DNA of 64,000 bases from Setoptus koraiensis (taxonomy: Eukaryota > Arthropoda), in assembly GCA_048013815.1 (NCBI GenBank), contig CM106586.1, positions 10,292,001 through 10,356,000 of the forward strand, given 5' to 3'. This document shows positions 22,173-32,600 of this stretch, in pieces (the stretch's first letter is position 1; each line of letters begins with the position of its first letter). The position numbers were made by a program, and so were the translations under genes. The notes under the pieces were generated by a model. It was not told the DNA's origin. It ran no database searches and saw nothing but the letters and a program-made list of their open reading frames with translations.

Positions 22173-23084
22173 TAATTAAATTTCAGAAGATTCTGATGAG
22201 CTTAAGCCAAAATTGAGCAAGAGTTGAGCGAAGCCGCAACAAACTAGTGATAAAAATTTTCGCGATCTGTTCGTTCAGGAACGCGAAAGAGTGAGAATGT
22301 AAGCGAACGAAGGTCCAAATAGAGTGTTGAATCGATCGAACACATCAAAGGCTCTGTGTCGAAGAGAACCGTTTGTTGAAATAAGCATTCATTAGAGTTT
22401 GAGAACAATTTAAGTCCAGTCCACTTTTGGACGCATCACATCTTATTTGATATCATCCTCCACAATGGTGACTATTGCGAAAATCGATTTCTTATTGATA
22501 AACCCTCAAACATACAATCACTGTATGCTATTTGAAATTGGTGTAATATGTTGGCGCTACTACAAAGAGTCCATTTCATTTATTTATCATATTAAGAGCA
22601 ACAATCAAGCCCACATGCAATTGCTAACTGCACCTAGAACGAATAAACAAATTATGCCAAGCGGATTCGTTGATCAAGACACCTCTGAATAGACGGGAGG
22701 AGGGGGAAAAGCTTGAGAAATCCAAAAAGATGGCCTCCAAGCTCGTGCAAACACGCAGAGATGTACAAATTCGATAGTACATAAACCGAGAGAGCTGAGA
22801 AACTTTACGATGATTATGTGGAGAGTGGCATCAATCCGTTATGGATAATGAAGTCGTCATGCAGGATACATCAGGGATCCAAAATCGGTTGGTTTCGATT
22901 CTCTTTTGTTTTCTACTTCGGTTTACTACACAAAAATTATGAGAGCATTCTAAATTTATCTCTGTCTGTTCCTTCTAGACACGACTGTATATCGACTAGA
23001 AATTCAACAATAAATATGATACGATAACAGTTATTCTTTTAGCAAAGGCCAAGCTAACTAGACGATGTTCCGTCGCGATCACAT
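22173..23084. other. intergenic, no recognised gene
   Basis: An open frame at 22447-22692 has no family resemblance and I do not call it. No structured repeats stand out. Confidence 0.5.
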
Positions 23085-23321
23085 CTATTTAGACTGCGAT
23101 TCTTGTGAAATCTTGGCATCTTCCATTTCACGGTGCTCCAAATTTATCAATTCTTCGGAGTTGGTCAACCCCATTGCTCTGAGCGCACTGTGTTTCATCT
23201 CATTCGATGTCGGATTAAATACGCTGGTCTGAGTGAATACTAGATAAATAAATGTAGGGAAAGCAAAATAGATCAATAACTTCGATCTCTCAAACCGGTG
23301 GCGAGGCGTTCTTACGGGCAT
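23085..23321 (-). CDS. small single-pass membrane protein, possibly a PET100-like cytochrome oxidase assembly factor
   Basis: The ORF encodes 78 residues: a basic N-terminus (MPVRTPRHRFERSK), one hydrophobic segment (LLIYFAFPTFIYLVF, residues ~15-29) and a charged helical C-terminus (SEELINLEHREMEDAK). The basic-membrane-charged layout and the IYFAFP core resemble PET100 (a small inner-membrane protein needed for complex IV assembly), but the match is weak, and other small mitochondrial proteins such as SMIM20 share the layout. An ATGCCCGTAAGA at the start could hide a splice donor. Treat the coding status as likely and the name as a guess. Confidence 0.4.
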   Translation of the reverse strand: MPVRTPRHRFERSKLLIYFAFPTFIYLVFTQTSVFNPTSNEMKHSALRAMGLTNSEELINLEHREMEDAKISQESQSK

Positions 23322-23816
23322 TCTCGTGCTCCAGTTGTAATTACGAGGATTCTTCGATCGACAGTGTTAGAGATTAGCCTAAAATACCAAGTTACTGTTG
23401 CATTGAGTCCAAATATTTGCTTATTGGAGTGGATTTGGCGAGTTGGGGTCAAGCTTTCGATCTTGGATTCTGTGTTTACTCGAGAATAGAAAAAACATCT
23501 GTTTTTGGCACCAAAAATAAAGCAAGCGCACGCACTCCGTGCAGCGGATAAATAGTGTAGCTATAGTGACATCATCGTGATAATTTTAGACTCTTAACCT
23601 TCGTTGCTGTTGTGGGCAGAAAACTAAAAAATTGCGACTCTGTTCTTATATCCGTCTTTAGCAACATTCATTGGAGTGTAATCTCAACATTAATCATAAT
23701 CTCAAATTCTATCCAGTAACTGCCCCAGAAACTCAAATTGTATTTGGAAATTAGATTTGGAAAGATAAAAAATAGTCCGGGTATAAATTCAAGTGCAATT
23801 AATCTCATCCTCAAAA

Positions 23817-25253
23817 ATGGCACCAATATTATGTCCTGACAATATCAATCAAAATGTTCGCAATCTGGAATATGCTGTTCGGGGACCATTGGTCATCAGA
23901 GCCGTGGAGTTGGCGAAAGAGCTCCAGAACGGAGCGGAAAAACCATTCAAGAGTGTAATTCGAGCAAACATTGGCGATTGTCATGCCATGCAACAACATC
24001 CACTAACCTTCTTTCGGCAGGTAGTTTCGTGCGCTGCTAACCCAGAAATTATGGACAACAACCCAAACATACCCGATGACGTCAAGGAACACGTGAAAAA
24101 AATTCTTTCCAGTTGTGCTGGTGGCTCTGTTGGGTCTTATTCGGACTCGTGTGGTTTAGAAGTCATAAGGCGGCAATGTGCTGACTATATTACTGAAAGG
24201 GATGGATTCCAGGCCGATTGGCAAAATATCTTCCTCACAACAGGGGCCAGCGAAGTAGTTAAGGTTATATTATCGCTCATCAATAACTCGAAAAAGCCAG
24301 GTTTGCCAGTGGGAGCCATGATACCAATACCTCAATATCCTCTCTACTCTGCCACTCTTTGCGAATTTGGAATGTATCAAGCCAGCTACTATCTAGATGA
24401 AGAGAACGATTGGCGCCTACAAATAGAGGAGCTCGAAAGATCTTACGAGGCAGCCAAAGACAAATGTGACCTTAAATTGATAGTCATTATTAATCCCGGA
24501 AATCCCACCGGAGCTGTTCTTTCGAAGGATAACATTGAAAAGATAGTCCAATTTGCTCAATCACATAACCTAATGATCATTGCAGATGAAGTCTATCAGC
24601 ACAATGTTTGGGCGGAGGGTGCTCAGCATCATTCATTTAAAAAAGTTATGCGTGAGATGGGCGCTTCTAATGAACTAGTATCCATGATGAGTGCCAGCAA
24701 AGGCTACATGGGTGAGTGTGGTCTACGTGGAGGTTATGGCGAACTTCACAACTTTACACCCGAAGTGAAGGCCATATTATATAAGTTATTGTCTGCCAGA
24801 CTCTGTTGTTCCGTACTTGGACAGGTAACAATGAGCTGTGTTGTGGATCCACCAAAAAAAGGTCAACCCTCCTATGAGTTGTTTGAGAAAGAACGGCAGA
24901 AAGTACTAGCAGATCTGAAATATAAGGCAAAACTGGTGGCAGATACGTTCAATTCTATTGAAGGCATCAAATGCAATAAAGTGGCTGGAGCCATGTACGC
25001 TTTTCCCAAGATAGATTTGCCACAGAAGGCCATAGAGGCGGCCGAGAAGGCCAATCAGAAGCCTGATTTTTTTTATGTTATGACACTGCTTGAAGAGACC
25101 GGCATATGCGTTGTCCCTGGTTCTGGGTTTGGCCAAATTCCTGGTACTTATCATTTCAGGACAACTATTCTGCCGCAACCTGATACTTTCGCAGACATGA
25201 TGAACAGATTCAAACAGTTTCATGTGAGATTCATGCAACGCTACAAGCAATAG
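23817..25253 (+). CDS. GPT: alanine aminotransferase
   Basis: A single exon encodes 478 residues of the PLP-dependent alanine aminotransferase family, which interconverts alanine and 2-oxoglutarate with pyruvate and glutamate. Family blocks are all present: RANIGDCHAMQQHPLTFFRQV, the GSYSDSCG substrate loop, FLTTGASEVVK, NPGNPTGAVLS, ADEVYQHNVW and the PLP lysine in SASKGYMGECGLRGGY (Lys295). The C-terminus (VPGSGFGQIPGTYHFR) is complete. Length is near the ~480-500 typical of cytosolic forms. ATG at 23817 (CAAAAATGG) is the first in frame. No mitochondrial presequence is evident, so a cytosolic location is likely. Confidence 0.95.
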   Translation: MAPILCPDNINQNVRNLEYAVRGPLVIRAVELAKELQNGAEKPFKSVIRANIGDCHAMQQHPLTFFRQVVSCAANPEIMDNNPNIPDDVKEHVKKILSSCAGGSVGSYSDSCGLEVIRRQCADYITERDGFQADWQNIFLTTGASEVVKVILSLINNSKKPGLPVGAMIPIPQYPLYSATLCEFGMYQASYYLDEENDWRLQIEELERSYEAAKDKCDLKLIVIINPGNPTGAVLSKDNIEKIVQFAQSHNLMIIADEVYQHNVWAEGAQHHSFKKVMREMGASNELVSMMSASKGYMGECGLRGGYGELHNFTPEVKAILYKLLSARLCCSVLGQVTMSCVVDPPKKGQPSYELFEKERQKVLADLKYKAKLVADTFNSIEGIKCNKVAGAMYAFPKIDLPQKAIEAAEKANQKPDFFYVMTLLEETGICVVPGSGFGQIPGTYHFRTTILPQPDTFADMMNRFKQFHVRFMQRYKQ

Positions 25254-25614
25254 ATGGCGATAGATGTGACCAAATAGATGTTATGATTTATCTAGACTGT
25301 GCATTTGTTTGATTGGGAAATTAATAGTATTATTATTCAAAAAGTTATCTCCAAGAGATGATTTCTTTCAATTAATAAAAGTAACAATAATATATCCCTG
25401 CGATGTCCATTCCATCACATATATTGCCGAGATAATCAGTATCACGGTCTCGCCATGGAAGTTCTCTTTAAAGAGTATCTCTGGTCATATTTTATATTCT
25501 TTGGTATTTGTTTATATTGTTGTTAGATCGTAGGGAGGTTACGAACGGAGATCTCTATCTATATTTGAATTTTGATTGAAATTTTCTCAATTACTTTCTT
25601 TGAGATGTCGACTG
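25254..25614. other. 3' flank of alanine aminotransferase
   Basis: A+T-rich non-coding sequence containing AATAAA-like signals (25375). It leads directly into the left inverted-repeat element. Confidence 0.5.
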
Positions 25615-26280
25615 ACAAGGTAAAGCCTTATATGGGGTACAAGAGATTCCAACTGACTATAGGGTTGTTACACACAACAATGAAAGAGATGTTTTAATCG
25701 TTATTTTTCTTTGTTAGCCGAGCCAGATTCCAACTGACTATAGCCTAGATCTTCTCTCCTGATCAAGCTGAGCAAGAAAGGGTATATAAAAACCTCAACT
25801 AAAGTCTAGTTTCTGGAATAATCGTGATAATTTTCAAAACTCTATTGTTTTGCTTCTAATCGTCGTAAGAATATAGTATTAGGTGATTTGAGTTGAAATA
25901 AAGTGTAAATTTTGACAATTATTATTAATTATTAATTATTTATTTGTTGAAATACGCCCATTTACTACTTTACGAATACGCTCGCTGTACTAATTACGCT
26001 GGGAATTACCAACCAACCAACCAATCAATCAAAATTTTCATTATCAGCCCTGATATTTTCTGAAATTTATCTTCCACCCCAAGCACCATCCGTAGATGCT
26101 TGAGGGACTATTGTGGATCCAAATACTTGGTCTAATTTCAGAAAATACGAAGAAAAGTCTAGAATTATTTTGGCCGAAGTTGGGAACGAGACTAGCGTAT
26201 TCTTGTTCTCGGTACACTGGAGAGTCCAGAAAGACTATAGTGGGTGTACTCTGAGTGTCCACCCGAGGAGGTTAACCTTG
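25615..26280 (+). mobile_element. short terminal-inverted-repeat element, forward copy
   Basis: About 666 bases bounded by ACAAGGTAAAG... and ...GGAGGTTAACCTTG. It matches the element at 27341-27922 in reverse orientation along almost its whole length. It has an internal TATA-like box (GGTATATAAAAACC near 25780) and an AATAAA (25898). Relative to the other copy it carries an extra ~85 bases flanked by direct repeats of GATTCCAACTGACTATAG (25648 and 25725). No transposase is present, so it is a non-autonomous MITE-like element. The TATA/AATAAA order could alternatively reflect a solo LTR, but the 14-base inverted ends argue against that. Confidence 0.7.
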
Positions 26281-27340
26281 AAAGTTGAACGAGTTGACAA
26301 AATAGCCAAACGAGACCAAATCAAACCAAAGAATTTAACCAACCTACCAAACAAGCCAACATAGTCAACACAGCCAACACAATCAACACGGCCAGCCAAC
26401 CAGACAAACCAAACCAACCGAACCAACCAACCAACTAAAGCCAGCAACCAACCAACCAAACCAACCGAGAGAAACATGTATCGACGTAGAAGATGTCAAG
26501 GACGACAGTCCAATGGCCGCCCATTCATTGCACCAGACAGTGATAAAAAAGACGCTACTCGAATAGACAGAGGTTACAGGCCGACCTCAATCTATCAAGT
26601 TAGTAGATTGTGCGTGTCGAAGATTGCGACGCAGCTAATTGACGATAATACTGATGTCGCCACGCAAACTAGTCTACAAACGTCTGAAGTCTAAAATGTA
26701 CGGGTATCTGATCTCGATGATCATTTCGGTGATGTTCAGTGGTCAGTGAGCGATGGCTCAAGCTACGACTCCTCATAAATGGAACAATACTACGACATTC
26801 GTAAATTCCACTCGCTAAGGATGGTAACCACGTGTCATGCGATTTGCACCACAAAGAATGCTCAATGAACGTATGTTTTGTGCGCTACTCGCATATCGAG
26901 CACACATGTGAATAAACTTGAAACTAACAATAGCTACTAAAGATATCTTTGATTGCCTTATCTCATCTATATTTGATCCTTATTGACATTATTCAATCTG
27001 ATGAAATGGTCCTTTTTAAAATAGTATTAGTTGTTGGTATGTAAGAAAAATGGTTTGGTATCGTTTGCTCGAATATCATAAGCTCGACTTTTTAGAAGCT
27101 CGACTTCGTTTGCTCGAAACTTGTATGCTCGAAATCGAATGCTCGACTCATTTGAAGCTCAACTCTCAAAATGTCGACAAAATTCATATTGAGCAGCTAT
27201 ATATTTAGCAAATAGATCAATGTTTTATCTTATGTTGAAGTTGGTTGGTTGGTTGGTTTGGTTGCAAAATAATAAAATGTTATGATCAAGAGAGTCGAGC
27301 TCGAAACAAGTCGACCTTTTAATAAATCGAGCTTTCACTG
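26281..27340. other. spacer between the inverted element copies
   Basis: Contains a CCAA/CAAC-type run (26330-26470), a 72-codon open frame (26476-26694) of unknown status, and a 15-base repeat with GCTCGA core (27067-27146). No gene was recognised with confidence. Confidence 0.5.
27067..27146. repeat. 15-base minisatellite with GCTCGA core
   Basis: GCTCGA occurs at 27067, 27082, 27098, 27112, 27127 and 27141, spaced 14-16 bases apart. Further GTCGA/GAGCTCGA motifs lie at 27174 and 27293-27315. Confidence 0.85.
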
Positions 27341-27922
27341 ACAAGGTAAACCTCCTAGAGGTGACACTCAGAATACGCCCACTATAGTGAACTCTCCAGT
27401 GTACAGAGAACAAGAATACGCTAGTCTCGTTCCCAACTTCGCCCAAAAAAATTATAGACTTTTCTTCGTATTTTCTGAAATTAGACTCACTATTTGGATC
27501 CACAATAGTCCCTCAAGCATCTACGGATGATGCTTGGGGTAGAAGATAAATTTCTGAATATATCAGGACTGATAATGAAAATTTTGGTTGATTGGTTGGT
27601 TGGTTGGTAATTCCTAGCGTAATTAATACAGCCAGCGTATTCGTAAAGTAGTAAATGGGCGGATTTCAACAAATTTGTGGATTTTTTGGTGTCAAATAAT
27701 TGTCAAAATTTACACTTTATTTCAACTCAAATCACCTAATACTATATTCTCGCGACGAATAGAAGCAAAACAATAGAGTTCTGGAAAATATTACGATTAT
27801 TCCAAAAACTAGACTTTAGTTGAGGTTTTTATATACCTTTTCTTACTCAGCTTGATCAGGAGAGAAGATTTAGGCTATGGTCAGTTGGAATCTTTTGTAC
27901 CTGGAAAGGAGGTTTACCTTGT
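27341..27922 (-). mobile_element. short terminal-inverted-repeat element, reverse copy
   Basis: 582 bases with near-perfect 15-base inverted ends, ACAAGGTAAACCTCC and GGAGGTTTACCTTGT. It is the same element as 25615-26280 in opposite orientation. The two copies plus 1.06 kb of spacer form a fold-back structure. It lies directly downstream of the kibra-derived gene, close to where that gene's duplicate copies lose similarity. No coding capacity. Confidence 0.75.
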
Positions 27923-27963
27923 AAGCTTCCTCCGCTATCATGGCGTCGTCTCTATGATAACTT

Positions 27964-29240
27964 TCAGACTTCAACACTATGACTCGATCTTCTCTTGTAA
28001 AACCTATCCATTGTTTCTAAAATGAGTTCAGTATCTAATTCTTCTCTTTGTTGAGACACCTTCGTTTCAGAATTGTCTGACAATTCGTGCGAAATTATAT
28101 GCGTTGAGGGTTCACAAAACGATGATGACTGAGACTCTTGCAACCCGACCGCGATTAGATTGTTCGCAGTTTCAGATCTCGAACTACTGTGAAACTCATC
28201 ATTTGCCTCATCGTAGCTCACATCTTCCTCCTGAGATATTCTTTGTACAGCTGGACAATCGTTAGATATCGGTCCCTTGGAAGCAATGGTTTCCTCGACC
28301 AAGTCATAGTTTGGCGAGTAACATGGATTCGAAGCTATTTCATTCTTACACAATTGATTGTGTAACTGATGGCACATAAGCGGTTTGCTAGCAGAATCAA
28401 CAAGTCTCATATTTGTTAGCCCATTGCTGTAGGTTGTATTGTCATCATCGTGACTCAAAGTCTGACCATCACTCACTGATACGTGTTCGTGGCTCCACCT
28501 GATTTCTTTATAGTTGGAAGGGACCGTTCTCTGTATGGATTTCCCCTGAGCTGTCGACACAGTATCTGTCTTATGGTGATCGCCGAGAACGTTGTGAGTA
28601 GTCATATCGTTCGGTAACGAAGAGATGGAACTGCCAATCGCGTTGGGAGGTTTAAATTTATTTATCTGATAGGAGCAGCTCGTCATGGTGGTACATTGTC
28701 CAGAACAATCTGTATAATTGCTAAAAGTTAAATTTGGCCGGCTAGAAAACTTTGGAGCTACATTGTGTTTGGGTGGGCTCACTTCGAGGCATGACTTGTG
28801 ATGGTCCGAACATTTCGTTTGGTAAATCTGATGATTGTTGGTGTTACCGGCTCGCTGGAGATAATTATTCAGCATTTGTAGTCGCTTATTTTGCCATTCT
28901 ATTCTAGGGTCTTCCAGTTGATTCTTCCTTTCTATGTGATTTGCGAAATAAAAACCTTTTCACACCAAATGAGATGTTAGAGGTTGAGGTTAGTTTGAGT
29001 GAGGATTCCGATAAAAATTATTCCTCAGTATTAGTGTTGATGCTTACCTATCTTCGGATCATACAATTTTTCCCAACCGTAGGGCAGTTGATCGCCAGAA
29101 CAATCCGCAAAAGATGCTGGCTTGGTGATGAAAGGATGAAGCCATTGTGTTGTCTTTAGTCTATGGTTTACCCAATACATTCTTGAGTCCGAATCAAGTG
29201 CTGGCTCCCATTCTTTGTCGTCGCCAATATCCGTAGACAT
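27964..29240 (-). CDS. kibra-derived two-WW-domain protein
   Basis: Exons 29048-29240 and 27964-28955 (intron 28956-29047) encode 394 residues. Residues ~10-37 are WW1 and ~55-85 are WW2, which lacks its second tryptophan as WW2 of Kibra also does. The linker TKPASFADCSGDQLPYGWE and the following QLEDPRIEWQ...MLNNYL segment are characteristic of Kibra/WWC, the Hippo-pathway scaffold. After ~110 residues the similarity ends: there is no long coiled coil, no C2 domain and no aPKC site. The remaining ~280 residues are Ser/Thr/Asn/Cys-rich and end SHSVEV, which could be a PDZ ligand. It lies 416 bases downstream of ATG2 on the same strand. Because it abuts the full ATG2 gene, this is probably the parent of the 14-kb copy. 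The protein could act as a WW-only competitor, but that is inference. Confidence 0.75.
28956..29047 (-). other. intron of the kibra-derived gene
   Basis: Donor GTAAGCATC, acceptor GTGAAAAG, 92 bases, same position within WW2 as in the 14-kb copy. Confidence 0.8.
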
Positions 29241-29656
29241 GACGACTATGTCAGATGAGGAAATTTATTTTGACGATGAAAATCTTTGAATATCCGAATT
29301 ATATTTACACATAATTACATCAGTAATGAGAACCGATCTTTTATGCGGTCAAAAAACCGTCATTGAATCAGACTGGTCATCTGTTGATGCGTGCACCATT
29401 CTACGCTGATGCGCGCATCAATATTGTCGTCCAACTTGAACGGTTCAAGTAGCCGTGTAATTTTTGTTGTTGTACTATGATTGTTAGAAACATTGTTTAT
29501 CAAGTAAAAGATCGGTTGTTATAGTTAGCAATTTATTATTATTTCAAATTCTGTCAGTTCAACAGTTTATAAATGTTGTTGTCAATCATGGATACAATAA
29601 CTATAAGTCTTTGTCGTCTGTCTCAAGTTCGATACTCATTTAATATCGATTGGGCA

Positions 29657-32600
29657 TCAACGTATTGGCCGGATGGGTAACTTTTCTTGATTTGTCTTCC
29701 ATTTATCCTGATCGTCCCTTCTTGCTTCGGGTGTTAATTGGTTCCTCAAACCAACGAGAACGTTTTGTGCACCTTCCGTTACGGATATAATTGGATTTAA
29801 TAATGTAGAAGGTATGTGACGAACTAATTCACCCATAGCGCCGCGCATATCATCGGCCTGCATACCGGCGGCCACATTTCGAACAGTGTCATTGAAACCT
29901 TCTCTCATTATCGTATAAGCTTGTGTCATGCCCTCGCAAAAGTTCCTCGGTTGATTCAAAATCATATGATGGTTATTACTTGATCCTCGATGCCTTCCAT
30001 TCTGCATGTTTTGTGGCGGCGTTACAATATCATGGGCAAACATCGCAGTGCATTGAACCAAACTTACAAATCTATTTGTTAGATCAATAGCCGCCATGGC
30101 TGTGGAAGAGGAAAATGAAGAGGCTCCGCGTTGTATTCCTCTAACGAGACGTTTGTCCTTGCGGTATTGATCGATGGGCATCCAGACAAGGTCACGTACT
30201 CCTTGGACTGATTTTAAAGTATATATTTCAATTAATAAGTGCTATGGTAAGGTTTCGCCGTAGATTAGTTCCCCTGATCGAGGATGTAGAACGCAAATTT
30301 CGATGCGGAAATACTTACATAATTGAATGAAACTGTGCATTGGTCCAACACCACCTAGTAGGCACGGTAGTTGAGTTCGTTTTATGTCGGTTATCCATGT
30401 ATTTAACACGTACAAAAGAACACGATCTATACCTCTCATACCGTGTTTGGCATGGACCTTTTTCAATTTCAATTCACTATGATCTAATTGCGCTAGACCC
30501 ATCAATACACCAGCTAAGGCTCCCTATAGTGAAATAAGAGGACATTGTTAGAATGCTGCAAAAGGTCAAGCTTTCAAGTTCGGATCTGTTGCATCATGAA
30601 CTTACCTGCTCAAAATCGACACGTTTACCATGGTAATCCAATCGAATGGGTAGGTCTGGGGAAAACGAGAAGGACTTAATGTACAGCGGTTGAACTGCAT
30701 TACCAGTATTACATTGGAGCATAATTGTTGTATTCGCAGAAGGTAGAGAAATGGAAGATGATCTTGACAATGATGGGGGCGATGGAGACGATGATCCAAA
30801 TGAAAAACTGGCATCACTACTCTCACTAACTTGTCTCTGTCTGATTTTAATTCCTTTTTTATCTGAATTTGTTCTCTGACTTTCGTATTCTTGTGCAGTT
30901 GGGTTAGCTGTTGCGCGAGGATCACTTGTTTTGTCAGAATCAAGCTTGCTATCGGTGAAGGCTTGATTGGTTTTGTTTGTAGATTTTGAAATAGAAGCGC
31001 TGCAGGCAGTGAAGAATTCAACAAGAAAGATTAGAGTGTCTTGATCAATGTTCAAGCGCAGAGGCTTAACTGAAATCTTTAAATCACATTCTTCACAATT
31101 GTCGGTAGGATTTTTGGTAGCTATCAACTTAATGCTGAGCATATCTGTATTGTTACGTTTCGGCATAGTTCCAGTACTGTATTCATACAGCATCTTGTTA
31201 ATATTTGAGGCAGCCAATTTGTCTTTTACCTCAATCTCTTGAATGTGCAATAAAAATCTCCAAGCAAATGGTCCTTCATGATCGCATATTTCATATAAAA
31301 ACTTGACTTTAGATAGACAGAATTGAACGCAAACATCATTTTGGCGCCAAGGTCCTCCCTGGTTTTTAAAATCTGCGTTAGGAACAGGATGACTACTTCT
31401 ATGGGTAAGTATATCTGGAGAGGACATTAGATCTAGGGACTCCCATAAATTTACAGCTCCGTCACCAAATCTAACTCTCGGTTCTGATGTCAGCGTGTGA
31501 TCATTACTCTCGCTAGCGTATTTACGGCGACTACTTTTCTTTGGACTCCGTTCAGAGGGGTTGCGTATGTGATAGCTTTCTTCTATCAAGTTGGTTGTCT
31601 TGCGCGGGGTTGAGTTGGGCTTGTTGCTGGAAGATTCATTTGTTTTAGTATCATGTTGTGAAGCAGTATCATCGTCATCGAAATCTCTACCGCCGAAAAG
31701 ATTAATAACTATAGACATCTCCTCTAATACATATCTCTCGAAGGTACTAGCAAGCATGTCAGGGAGGGTTTTTGGTTTGGTCAAATTGAAATGGTTTTCA
31801 ATTATTTTAACTGGTGCTTCAATAAGTTGTCGCACGACTGGCTCGCACATTTTGTTATCTATTATACCCGCTCCAACATCATCGTCACCTAAAATGAAGA
31901 ATCCACTCTCCTCAATAGTTTGTCTGGACAATGATGAGTTTAAATCTTTAGAGCCACTCATCATTGAACAAGAATCTTGATTGGCACTGCTAGTCAGAGG
32001 ACATCCGAATATATCACGCGGTAAATCATCATGGTCACTTTTGACTTTCGTTGAATTATAGTTGTTTTGATCGGTTGAATCATAGTCCTCGCTACCCAAA
32101 TCGTCGATAGCGTCTTGTAGCAATGTGACCTCGCTTTTCGTCGAAGAGTTCATATCGTTGCGGTAATCCAGACCGGGAATAAATTCTCCATTTAGAGGAA
32201 CCCCGTTATGGAATGGAGGCTCTGGCGATGAACATGATCTTTCAACATTGCCCACGTCTGGTGATGAACATTGAGAGGATGCACCAAAATGTGACAAATT
32301 AGATGTATTTGCATCACACTGTGTAAGCTCATTATCCACTTTCTTGCTCTTCGTAACAGAATCTATGAGCTGGAATAGAGCAAATAATGAATCTTGACAA
32401 ACTCTACTAGTTATCATGTTATTAGTTAGACCAAACTCAATTTTACCATCATCAGAGAATTTAACATTCAGGTCTATAAGGCCAGAATCTATGACACAAA
32501 TGTAGTTCTTGAGTGTTTCAAGACCTTGTTTGTTTCTTTTGAGATATAGCGAAGCTTCATCTGCGATGAGACGCAGCATAACTTGACTCGTTTTCGCTAC

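Noticed and set aside
22447-22692. 81-codon plus-strand frame
   Set aside because: Ordinary composition with no signal peptide, domain or splice support.
26113-26364. Short open frame present in both TIR element copies (SNFRKYEEKS...SVFLFSVHWRV)
   Set aside because: The whole element is conserved at the base level, including non-coding parts, so the frame alone is not evidence of coding. A stop lies just upstream.
25615-27922. The inverted elements as a pair of solo LTRs
   Set aside because: A TATA-like box and AATAAA are in LTR-like order, but the ends are ~14-base inverted repeats, the copies are inverted and there is no retroelement coding sequence between them.
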